A DNA stretch of 22,333 nucleotides. Source: CAYRKT01 sp964425005. GTDB lineage: Bacteria > Synergistota > Synergistia > CAYRKT01. Numbering within the stretch: position 1 is the stretch's first letter; each line of letters begins with the position of its first letter. The DNA lies in contig CAYRKT010000024.1 of the NCBI GenBank assembly GCA_964425005.1, positions 1 through 22,333 on the forward strand, in the 5' to 3' direction. This document shows, piece by piece, positions 14,876 through 21,615 of this stretch. The position numbers and the translations under genes are program-made. Under the pieces are notes generated by a model, which worked only from the letters and a program-made list of their open reading frames with translations, was not told where the DNA came from and did no database searches.

Positions 14876-15768
14876 CAGACCTTCTCCTCCAATCTCTCCC
14901 CCAGAAGTCCGGTGGGCTTGAAGAGCAGCACCGCTATGAGTATCACGAAGGCCACTGCGTCCCTGTAGCCCGAAAAGCCCGGCAGGAAGGCGATGATCAT
15001 GATCTCCAAGAGACCCAGCACGAACCCGCCCAGCATGGCCCCCTGGATGGAGCCCACCCCGCCGAAGACCGCCGCTATGAAGGCCTTGAGCCCCGGGAGT
15101 ATGCCCATGAGGGGGTGTATCTGGGGGTACCTCAGGGCCCACATTATCCCCCCAGCTGCCGCGAGGCCGGACCCCAGGGCGAAGGTCAAGGATATAACCC
15201 TGTCTATCCTGACCCCCATGAGGCGCGTGGCCTCTATGTCCTTGGAGATGGCCCTCATGGCGAGCCCCGGCTTGGTCCTGTAGACCACGTAGAGCAACCC
15301 CACCATCAGGAGGACGCTTATCGCCGGCACCAGGAAGGCCAGCACGGGAACCCTGACGTCCCCCAGGACCACCACGCCGGAGAGGGCCCTCGGCGTCGGG
15401 AAGGCCTTGGGTATGCCGGAGAACAGCACCAGCCCCAGGTTCTCGAGGAAGAAGGAGACCCCTATGGCCGATATGAGGACCGATATCCTCGGGGCGTTCC
15501 TCAGCGGCCTGTAGGCCACCCGCTCCACCAGCACCCCCACCACGGGGACCAGCAGCACGGAGAGCACCGCCGATATCAGCCAGGGCAGCTTTAAGAAGGT
15601 CACCCCGTAGAAGGCGAAGAAGGCCCCCAGCATGAAGATGTCGCCGTGGGCGAAGTTGATGAAGCGAAGTATCCCGTAGACCATCGTGTAGCCGATGGCT
15701 ATCAGGGCGTAGAGGCTACCCAGGGTTAGACCGTTGGCAAGATGCTGAAGCAGTGAGGAGACATCCAT
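14875..15768 (-). CDS. livH: Branched-chain amino-acid ABC transporter permease LivH
   Basis: Membrane permease subunit. The 297-residue protein is normal for the family, with LTLGSLYALIAIGYTMVYGI (14-33), INFAHGDIFMLGAF (37-50), VERVAYRPLRNAPRIS and the ATPase-contacting loop RAISKDIEATRLMGVRIDRV, then GLKAFIAAVFGGVGSIQGA. ATG at 15766-15768 has GGTGTGGTGA upstream. It lies 109 bases after livJ, with three tandem hairpins between, which may lower its expression relative to the binding protein. Confidence 0.94.
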   Translation of the reverse strand: MDVSSLLQHLANGLTLGSLYALIAIGYTMVYGILRFINFAHGDIFMLGAFFAFYGVTFLKLPWLISAVLSVLLVPVVGVLVERVAYRPLRNAPRISVLISAIGVSFFLENLGLVLFSGIPKAFPTPRALSGVVVLGDVRVPVLAFLVPAISVLLMVGLLYVVYRTKPGLAMRAISKDIEATRLMGVRIDRVISLTFALGSGLAAAGGIMWALRYPQIHPLMGILPGLKAFIAAVFGGVGSIQGAMLGGFVLGLLEIMIIAFLPGFSGYRDAVAFVILIAVLLFKPTGLLGERLEEKV

Positions 15769-15796
15769 TCACCACACCCCCGCCGCACAAATTTTT

Positions 15797-15862
15797 GGGA
15801 CGGGACATCCGTCCCGTCCCAGAACCCCCCGACAGGGGGGGAGCTCGAGGTCAGCCCTCGAG
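15797..15862 (-). promoter_or_regulatory. Three tandem hairpins between livJ and livH (processing or attenuation region)
   Basis: Within the 109-base gap are three perfect inverted repeats: CTCGAGG/CCTCGAG (15844-15850 and 15856-15862, 5-base loop), CCCCCC/GGGGGG (15825-15830 and 15835-15840, 4-base loop), and GGGACGGGAC/GTCCCGTCCC (15797-15806 and 15811-15820, 4-base loop). On the minus strand the last stem is followed by AAAAATTTG, not a T-run, so a simple terminator is unlikely. A partial terminator or a stabiliser of the livJ message 3' end fits, as binding proteins are usually needed in excess. Confidence 0.6.
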
Positions 15863-15877
15863 GCCCCGGAAGGCCCC

Positions 15878-17017
15878 CTACTCCACGAGGGGCACGCTGG
15901 TGATGTAGGCGAACTTGCCCTCCTTGACCTGCAGGAAGCCCACCGGCTTGAGGGCGTCGTGGGTCTCGTTCATGGTGACGGCGCCGGTGACCTGCAAGTC
16001 GAAGCCCTTCATCTCAGCGAGGGCCTTGGCTATGGCCTCGGGCTTGGTGGAGCCGGCCCTCTTTATGGCCTCTATCAGCAGGACGTAGGTGTCGTAGCTC
16101 AGAGCCGCCTGGGAGTCGGGGTCCATACCGTACTCCTTCCTGTAGTCCTCGGTGAAGCGCTTCTGGAAATCGGTCATGTTGGGCATGTCGGGGGCATAGG
16201 CGAAGGCGGTCATGTAGACGCCCTCCACCGCCTGGCCGCCTATCTCGATGAGCTTGGGATGGACCAGGGCGTCGCCGCCCATGATCACGAACTTAGCGCC
16301 CAGATCCCTGGCCTGCTTGGCCACCAGGGCAGCCTCGCTGAAGTAGCCCGGCATGTAGAGGACCTCGGGGTTCTTCTTGATGATCTCGGTGAGCTGAGCG
16401 GTGAAGTCCTGGTCGCCGGTCTGGTAGTTGAGCTTGGCCACCACCTCGCCCCCCAGGGCCTTGAAGTTCTCCTCGAAGAAGTTGGCGAGCCCCACCGAGT
16501 AGTCCTGGGCCACGTCCAGCAGTATGGCGGCCTTCTTGAGCCCCAGGTTCTTCACCACGAAGTTGGCGGCCGCCTTGCCCTGGTAGGGATCTATGAAGCA
16601 GTTGCGGAAGTACCACTTCTTGCCCTGGGTCACCAGGGGGTTGGTGGCGCCGTCCGCCACCGCGGGGATCCCGGCCTTCTCGATGACCTCGCCGCCCGCC
16701 ATCGAGAGGGAGCTGGCGTAAGACCCTATTATGGCGTGGACCTTGTGCACCTCGATCAGACGGCTAGCCGCGTTGGCCGCCTCCGTCTTCTCGGACTTGT
16801 TGTCCTCGATGAACAGCTTCACCGGCATCCCCAGGACCTCGGGGAAGTGCTTGTGGGCGAGCTTTATGCCGTTCACCGATATCTGCCCGCCGCCGGCCAG
16901 AGAACCGGTGAGAGGATGGTAAACCCCTATCCTCACCTCCTTGTCCTGGGCCAGCGCCAGACCACAGAGCCCCAGGACCAAAGCCGCGAGCACCGCCAGA
17001 CCCACCAGCTTCCTCAT
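15878..17017 (-). CDS. livJ: Branched-chain amino-acid ABC transporter substrate-binding protein LivJ-like
   Basis: A periplasmic type I binding protein that captures the amino acid and delivers it to LivHM. The 379-residue protein begins with a clear signal peptide: MRKLVG, a hydrophobic core to about residue 22 and a probable signal peptidase I cut at ALA|QD (23/24). Cys18 does not sit in a good lipobox. Mature motifs are VRIGVYHPLTGSLAGGGQ, GMPVKLFIEDNKS and AIIGSYASSLSMAGGEVIEKAGIPAV, as in Leu/Ile/Val-binding proteins. ATG at 17015-17017 has a GGTGGAGGG ribosome site. The real ligand may be another amino acid; the family is broad. It leads the liv operon, and its own promoter is seen upstream. 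Confidence 0.93.
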   Translation of the reverse strand: MRKLVGLAVLAALVLGLCGLALAQDKEVRIGVYHPLTGSLAGGGQISVNGIKLAHKHFPEVLGMPVKLFIEDNKSEKTEAANAASRLIEVHKVHAIIGSYASSLSMAGGEVIEKAGIPAVADGATNPLVTQGKKWYFRNCFIDPYQGKAAANFVVKNLGLKKAAILLDVAQDYSVGLANFFEENFKALGGEVVAKLNYQTGDQDFTAQLTEIIKKNPEVLYMPGYFSEAALVAKQARDLGAKFVIMGGDALVHPKLIEIGGQAVEGVYMTAFAYAPDMPNMTDFQKRFTEDYRKEYGMDPDSQAALSYDTYVLLIEAIKRAGSTKPEAIAKALAEMKGFDLQVTGAVTMNETHDALKPVGFLQVKEGKFAYITSVPLVE

Positions 17018-17067
17018 CCCTCCACCTACCTCCCTCGCCGAAATATTTTTTAAAAACTCGCCCTGAG

Positions 17068-17096
17068 ATTATACACCGACGCCACCGCCATGGGAA
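17068..17096 (-). promoter_or_regulatory. Putative promoter of the liv-metK operon
   Basis: On the minus strand a perfect -10 TATAAT (17068-17073) follows a -35-like TTCCCA (17091-17096) with a 17-bp spacer. The leader of about 45 bases contains a striking A/T run (17041-17056) in an otherwise GC-rich region, which should keep the start of the message unstructured. Confidence 0.6.
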
Positions 17097-17100
17097 GTCC

Positions 17101-17766
17101 CTACCAGCCCCGAAGCCTGGCCCCCGGCGCCACCTCCTCGAGCTCCCTGACCTCGGGGGCTCGACATGGGTGCGCCTCCCTCATGTTCTCAGGGCAGAGC
17201 TTCTGGAGGACCCAGGGGGAGGGGCCGATCATGTTCCTGATCTCCTTGAGGTCCTCCGGGCTCAGCGGCGGCATGGCCACGGTGGTGCGAAACTCGTACT
17301 GGTGGGGCTCCAGGTAGCTCCTTAGGATCTCCACGGAGTTCAAGACGGCGTTGAGGTCCACCCTGAGGCCCGCCACCTGGGAGTACTTGTGGAGGGGGGC
17401 CTTGACGTCCATGGCCACGAAGTCCAAAAGCCCCTCCTTTATCAGGTGCCACAGCACCTCGGGCCTGGAACCGTTGGTGTCCAGCTTCACCCCAAGCCCC
17501 ATCCCCCTGACGACCCTGCAGAACTCGCCCAGGTCCTCCTGAAGGGTGGGCTCCCCTCCGCTTATCACCACCCCGTCGAGGAAGCTCCTCCTCTCCTCTA
17601 TCTCCCTCAGCACGGATCTCACGGGGATGGACTCCCCCTCGGGGGATATGAGGGCGAAGTTCTGGCAGTAGAAGCACCTGAAGTTGCAGCCCCTGGCGAA
17701 GACCACGAAGGAGACCTTCCCTTCCCAGTCCACGAAGGAGGCCGGGACGAAGCCAGCTATCCTCAA
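17101..17766 (-). CDS. nrdG: Anaerobic ribonucleoside-triphosphate reductase activating protein (radical SAM)
   Basis: This activase uses a [4Fe-4S] cluster and SAM to place the glycyl radical on NrdD. The 221-residue protein has GCNFRCFYCQN (Cys27, Cys31, Cys34), SGGEPTLQEDL (69-79), KLDTNGS and LLDFVAMDVKAP, the layout of the longer, NrdG2-like activases rather than the 154-residue E. coli form. The start is TTG at 17764-17766, overlapping the nrdD stop by 4 bases (TTGA), so production is coupled to its substrate enzyme. No terminator is evident after its stop at 17101. Related pyruvate formate-lyase activases look similar, but the gene order settles the call. Confidence 0.92.
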   Translation of the reverse strand: MRIAGFVPASFVDWEGKVSFVVFARGCNFRCFYCQNFALISPEGESIPVRSVLREIEERRSFLDGVVISGGEPTLQEDLGEFCRVVRGMGLGVKLDTNGSRPEVLWHLIKEGLLDFVAMDVKAPLHKYSQVAGLRVDLNAVLNSVEILRSYLEPHQYEFRTTVAMPPLSPEDLKEIRNMIGPSPWVLQKLCPENMREAHPCRAPEVRELEEVAPGARLRGW

Positions 17767-19865
17767 ACCAGCTCACCCCCCAGGGCCGGAACCTCCACCC
17801 TCCTCCGATCCACCAGCTCACCCCTCTTCCCCTTGTTCCAGGAGCTGGTCCTGGTGAAGTAGCCCGTGATCCTGGTTATGCCGTCCACGTCCAGGGAGCC
17901 GCACCTGGGACAGGCGGGCCTGAGCCCCCTGCTGGTGGCCTGACAGCGGTTGCAGACGGTGAACTCCGGGCTGAAGGCCACCTGGACGTTCTGGGAGTGC
18001 CAGAAGGTCTTGACCACGAAGCTGGAGAGGGCCTTCGGGTCGGGCCTGTGGTCCCCCATCCACACGTGGGTTATGGCACCCGCCTTTATGAAGGGGTGGA
18101 ACCTACCCTCCTCCACCACCCTGGTTATCGGGTCCACGGGGGCGGCGTAGTTGAAGTGGGTGGAGTTGGTGTAGTAGACGTATCCGCCCTTCTGGTCCCC
18201 CTTGATCACGGAGCTCGCGGCGCTGGGGAAGTGCTTCAGGTCCAGCCTGGCGAAGCGGTAGGCCGTGCTCTCAGCGGGGGTCTGCTCCAGCACGATCTTG
18301 AGCCCCGTCTCCTTAGAGGCCCTCTCGCAGGCGAGCTCCGCGTACTTGACCATGGCGAGCCCCAGCTCGAAGGCCTCTTTGCTCTCGTGGAGCTCGAAGC
18401 CCGTGAGGTACTGGACCGCCTCGTTCACCCCCAGTATCCCCACCAGGTGCGACATCCTGTGCCTTCGAAGGTAGGGCTCTCCGTCGTGGTCCATGCAGAG
18501 CACCGCCAGAGGTCCGTCCTTGCCCAGGTCCAGTATGCCCTCGATGAAGGCCTTCTTCTGGAGGTGGGCCTTCACGGCGAGCTTAACTCCCTCCTCTATC
18601 GCGTCGAAGACGTCGTCCACCGACCTGGCCCGGTAGGCCATCCTGGGGAAGTTCAGGGTCACGTTCTGGAGCGCCGCGAACCTCATCTTCCACGGGGTGG
18701 CGGCCTCCTTCAGATCCTCCTCCGACAGCTCGAACTGGAGCCTGCAGCACTCGGATAGCTTGGCCACCCCTCCCCTGTCGAAGACGAAGTAGGTGTTCCC
18801 CTTCTCCGAGGCCACCAGGCAGGCCAGCTCCAGCATCTCCTCCCATCCAGGGGTCTGGAAGAACTTATCGGTGATGTGGAGGAGGGGTTTGGGGAAGAAG
18901 AAGGGCTGGCCCCTGGCATCTCCCTCCAGGTAGACCATGAAGAGGGCCTTTAAAAACCTCGCGGCTTCCTCCTGGTAGTCGCCGTAGGTCTTGCCGGTGT
19001 AGGTGCCGCCCGGGCCTATGGCGGGCACCCTGGCGAAGTGGTCGGGGACCTCGTAGTAGAGGTTTATGTCGGTGAAGGCCACCTGCCCACCCCTGCCGCC
19101 GGCCAGCTGGTTGAACTCGAAGACCAGCATCTGGGCGAGCTGGTACATGTCCTCGTCGCTCATCCCCACCAGGTAGGGGGCGAAGAAGGTGTTGACCGCA
19201 TCCCAACCTATGGCGCCGGCGAAGTGGTTCTGGAGAACGGAGGTCATCTTGAGCAGGTGCGCCAGGAGCACCTCGGCGTGCCTGGCGGGCCTGGATATGC
19301 TGGTTATGGGGGGCAGGTTGAGCCCGAACTTCTTGAGGTACTCCAGCGACTGGCCCGAGCAGTAGGGGCGGTTTATCATCCCCAGGTCGTGCAGGTGGAT
19401 GTCGCCGCTCAGGTGGGCCTCCGCCACGTCCCTGGAGAAGACCTTCGTGAGGGCGTACTCCTTGAGCACCCTCTCGGCGATGTTCAGGTTTATGCTCTCG
19501 GGGTTGTGGGTGGTGTTGGAGTTCTCCCGGTTGGGCAGGAGTATCATCCCCTCCAGGTCGTGGACGGGGATCCCCACCAGGGCGTGCTCCAGCCTGTAGC
19601 GCTCAAGCCCCCTCTCCCAGAGCTTGACGTTCACCATCTCCCTGATGAAGCGGGTGCTTATGGCCCCGCCTCCCCTGGAGGCTATCTCCGCCTCCACCTC
19701 CCGGGCTATCTCGTCGGCCACAGCCCTTTCCAGCCCCGTCTCCCTCACCAGGGCGTCGGATATCCTCCTGGCGTCCCAGAGGTTCCTCTCCTCCTCGGAG
19801 AGGGTGTCCACCAGGAGCGCCAGATCAGTTATCTCCTCGAACATGGCCCTCTGCCTCGTCTCCAC
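17763..19865 (-). CDS. nrdD: Anaerobic (class III) ribonucleoside-triphosphate reductase
   Basis: An oxygen-sensitive glycyl-radical enzyme making deoxyribonucleotides from ribonucleoside triphosphates. The 700-residue protein has the catalytic barrel with RENSNTTHNPESINLNIA (113-130), DIHLHDLGMINRPYCSGQSL, SECCRLQF (371-378) and GVNEAVQYLTGFE. The C-terminal zinc site is CNRC (638-641) and CPRC (652-655), and the radical glycine is probably Gly668 in RITGYFTRTSSWNKGKRGE. Residues 30-95 resemble only the second half of an ATP-cone; the KRDG-containing half is missing, so allosteric control may be reduced. The start is GTG at 19863-19865, with ATG at 19842-19844 as an alternative; either overlaps nrdR (41 or 20 bases). 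It is flanked by its repressor and its activase. Confidence 0.95.
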   Translation of the reverse strand: METRQRAMFEEITDLALLVDTLSEEERNLWDARRISDALVRETGLERAVADEIAREVEAEIASRGGGAISTRFIREMVNVKLWERGLERYRLEHALVGIPVHDLEGMILLPNRENSNTTHNPESINLNIAERVLKEYALTKVFSRDVAEAHLSGDIHLHDLGMINRPYCSGQSLEYLKKFGLNLPPITSISRPARHAEVLLAHLLKMTSVLQNHFAGAIGWDAVNTFFAPYLVGMSDEDMYQLAQMLVFEFNQLAGGRGGQVAFTDINLYYEVPDHFARVPAIGPGGTYTGKTYGDYQEEAARFLKALFMVYLEGDARGQPFFFPKPLLHITDKFFQTPGWEEMLELACLVASEKGNTYFVFDRGGVAKLSECCRLQFELSEEDLKEAATPWKMRFAALQNVTLNFPRMAYRARSVDDVFDAIEEGVKLAVKAHLQKKAFIEGILDLGKDGPLAVLCMDHDGEPYLRRHRMSHLVGILGVNEAVQYLTGFELHESKEAFELGLAMVKYAELACERASKETGLKIVLEQTPAESTAYRFARLDLKHFPSAASSVIKGDQKGGYVYYTNSTHFNYAAPVDPITRVVEEGRFHPFIKAGAITHVWMGDHRPDPKALSSFVVKTFWHSQNVQVAFSPEFTVCNRCQATSRGLRPACPRCGSLDVDGITRITGYFTRTSSWNKGKRGELVDRRRVEVPALGGELV

Positions 19866-20340
19866 GCCCCTTCACCCCCTTGCCCGCCTCCCTCATGAGC
19901 CTCCCTATCTCCTCGAGGAAGCCCCTCAGGTCCGTGAACTGCCTGTAGACCGAGGCGAACCTCACGTAGGCCACCTCGTGGACCTCCTTTAGCCTCTCCA
20001 TCACCATCTCGCCTATGGCGGTGCTGCTCACCTCCCTCAGGCCCTGGGACCTGAGGGCCGACTCGATCTCGTAGGCGATCCTCTCGAGCACCTCCGACGA
20101 GACGGGGAGCTTCTCGCAGGCCTTGGCCATGCCCCTTATGAGCTTCTCCCTGTCGAAGGCCTCCATCCTGCCGTCCCTCTTGACCACCAGCAGGACGTCC
20201 GCCTCCACCACCCGCTCATGGGTGGTGAAGCGGTAGCCGCACTCCAGACACTCCCTGCGCCTCCTTATGGCAGAACCCTCGTCCACCGGCCTGGAGTCGA
20301 CCACCCTGCTCTCCCCGAAACCGCACCTCGGACAGCGCAA
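19825..20340 (-). CDS. nrdR: Transcriptional repressor NrdR
   Basis: A nucleotide-sensing repressor of ribonucleotide reductase genes. Of 171 residues, 1-37 form the zinc ribbon: CPRC (3-6) and CLEC (31-34), with the RVVDSRP and IRRRRECLECGYRFTTHER signatures. About 50-140 are a complete ATP-cone with VVKRDGRMEAFDREKLIRG, followed by VRFASVYRQFTDLRGFLEEI. A charged tail of about 20 residues (GKGVKGRGDEAEGHVRGDN) extends beyond the usual end near residue 150. The start is TTG at 20338-20340, giving MRCPRCG as in nearly all NrdR proteins; GGGTGAT lies upstream. Two NrdR boxes in front of the gene indicate self-regulation together with nrdD and nrdG. Confidence 0.95.
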   Translation of the reverse strand: MRCPRCGFGESRVVDSRPVDEGSAIRRRRECLECGYRFTTHERVVEADVLLVVKRDGRMEAFDREKLIRGMAKACEKLPVSSEVLERIAYEIESALRSQGLREVSSTAIGEMVMERLKEVHEVAYVRFASVYRQFTDLRGFLEEIGRLMREAGKGVKGRGDEAEGHVRGDN

Positions 20341-20350
20341 ACCAGATCAC

Positions 20351-20366
20351 CCACTACAGATTGTGC
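20351..20366 (-). promoter_or_regulatory. NrdR box 1 (gene-proximal)
   Basis: The plus-strand 16-mer CCACTACAGATTGTGC matches the palindromic NrdR-box pattern acaCwAtATaTwGtgt at most positions. It lies about 10 bases before the nrdR start and downstream of the -10, where a bound repressor would block initiation. Confidence 0.75.
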
Positions 20367-20372
20367 CGACAT

Positions 20373-20401
20373 AAATTACAACGCAATCTGTTGTGGTTCA
20401 A
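20373..20401 (-). promoter_or_regulatory. Putative promoter of nrdR-nrdD-nrdG
   Basis: On the minus strand TTGAAC (20396-20401) and TAATTT (20373-20378) are spaced by 17 bp. The -10 match is modest, but the position, with one NrdR box over the -35/spacer and one at the expected start of transcription, supports the call. Confidence 0.5.
20381..20396 (-). promoter_or_regulatory. NrdR box 2 (distal)
   Basis: The plus-strand 16-mer ACGCAATCTGTTGTGG fits the NrdR-box pattern. It starts 30 bp from box 1, about three helical turns, the arrangement known for paired NrdR sites. The two boxes are also inverted copies of each other over 13 bases (CCACTACAGATTG at 20351-20363 against CAATCTGTTGTGG at 20384-20396, one mismatch). 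Confidence 0.75.
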
Positions 20402-20500
20402 GCCCAGGAGAGGGCGACCCCTCCCGGGTAGGCCGGGGTGGGGGGAAATATTTCGTCCCCTTCGCCCCAAGCCCATTCGTCCTCCCCCTCGGATCCCTGA

Positions 20501-20509
20501 TGGTAAAAT
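20501..20509 (+). promoter_or_regulatory. Possible extended -10 promoter for the nucleotidyltransferase gene
   Basis: TGGTAAAAT has an extended -10 TG one base before TAAAAT (20504-20509), 34 bases before the TTG start. No convincing -35 is present. The rest of the 20402-20543 spacer is C/G-rich, with no gene visible. Confidence 0.35.
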
Positions 20510-20543
20510 AGACCTCGAGAGAGGACCCCGGGAGGGATGGCCC

Positions 20544-21614
20544 TTGAAGGCGTTGGTCCTTTGCGGCGGCAGGGGAACCAGGTTGAGGCCTTTGACCTAC
20601 AGCATGCCCAAGCACCTGGTGCCCGTGGCGGGAAGGCCCGTCCTGCACCTGGTGATAGAGAACATCCTGGCGGCGGGCATAGAGGAGATAGGGGTGGTGG
20701 TCTCCCCCGAGAACGTCTACGCCATCCAGGACAGCCTGAAGGAGTTCGAGCCCCGAAGGCGGTTCACTTTCATAATGCAGGAGGAGCCGAAGGGGCTGGC
20801 CCACGCCGTCCAGGTCTCCTCGGACTTCATCGGAAAGGAGAGCTTTCTGCTCTACCTGGGCGACAACCTCATAGGGGAGAGGATCTCCCCTTACGTGGAG
20901 GAGTTCGACCGGGACGGGCTGGACGGACTCATACTGCTCAAGAGGGTGAAGGACCCCTCCGCCTTCGGCGTGGCCGTCCTGGGGGAGGGGGGAGAGGTGC
21001 TGAGCCTGGTGGAGAAGCCGAAGGAGTTCGTCTCCGACGCCGCCATAGTGGGGGTCTACCTCTTCTCCCCGGCCGTCGTGGAGGCGGCCTTCTCCATCAA
21101 GCCCTCCTTCCGCGGCGAGCTCGAGATCACCGACGCCATAGGGGAGATGGTGAGGAAGGGCAAGAGGGTCAGGGGCAGGGTCATATCCAGCTGGTGGGTG
21201 GACACGGGCAAGAAGGACGACATACTGGGGGCCAACCGAATAGTGCTGGACGAGACGCTGGGCGAGGGGGAGGAGATCCTGGGCGACGTGAAGGAGTCCA
21301 AGATCATAGGGAGGGTGAGGATCGAGGAGGGGGCCTACGTCCTCAAGAGCGTGGTGAGAGGACCCGCCTTCATAGGGAGGAACGCGGTGGTGGTGAACTC
21401 CTTCGTGGGCCCCTACACCAGCCTGGGGGCCAGGTGCGTGGTGAAGAACTCCGCCCTGGAGTACTCCGTGGTGATGGAAGAGGCCCAGATCCTGGACATA
21501 GAGCGGCTCGACGAGTCGCTCATAGGGCGAAGGAGCAAGGTGATGAGGGGAGACGGCGTCTCCAAGGCCTACAAGCTCACGGTGGGGGACGACTCAGAGG
21601 TGCAGGTGATGTAG
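20544..21614 (+). CDS. Glucose-1-phosphate thymidylyltransferase-like sugar nucleotidyltransferase, long form
   Basis: Predicted to make dTDP-glucose (or a similar NDP-sugar) from sugar-1-phosphate and NTP, the first step toward dTDP-linked sugars for the cell surface. From TTG at 20544 the protein has 356 residues. The N-terminal Rossmann domain shows KALVLCGGRGTRLRPLTYS (2-20) and PKHLVPVAGRPV (22-33), EPKGLAHAV (81-89), LGDN (105-108), EKPK (157-160) and WWVDTGKKDDIL. Residues about 250-340 are hexapeptide repeats forming a left-handed beta-helix, as in the StrD/RmlA-long group. GGAGGG at 20531-20536 fixes the TTG; the frame is open upstream to 20361 but without similarity. The other dTDP-sugar genes (rmlB, C, D) are not in the window, so UTP use cannot be excluded. 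Confidence 0.85.
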   Translation: MKALVLCGGRGTRLRPLTYSMPKHLVPVAGRPVLHLVIENILAAGIEEIGVVVSPENVYAIQDSLKEFEPRRRFTFIMQEEPKGLAHAVQVSSDFIGKESFLLYLGDNLIGERISPYVEEFDRDGLDGLILLKRVKDPSAFGVAVLGEGGEVLSLVEKPKEFVSDAAIVGVYLFSPAVVEAAFSIKPSFRGELEITDAIGEMVRKGKRVRGRVISSWWVDTGKKDDILGANRIVLDETLGEGEEILGDVKESKIIGRVRIEEGAYVLKSVVRGPAFIGRNAVVVNSFVGPYTSLGARCVVKNSALEYSVVMEEAQILDIERLDESLIGRRSKVMRGDGVSKAYKLTVGDDSEVQVM

Positions 21615-21615
21615 C

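Noticed and set aside
14876..15142. N-terminal extension of LivM into livH
   Set aside because: It is low-complexity and overlaps livH; ATG 14875 coupled to the livH stop fits the family start.
17018..17060. SAM or amino-acid riboswitch, or an nrdG terminator, in the livJ leader
   Set aside because: The leader is too short for a known riboswitch, and the A/T run is not preceded by a stable stem (only 3 bp pair before it).
20446..20455. AAATATTTCG motif shared by the livJ leader and the spacer at 20446-20455
   Set aside because: Only two copies of a short A/T-rich, partly palindromic word, at different positions relative to genes; chance cannot be excluded.
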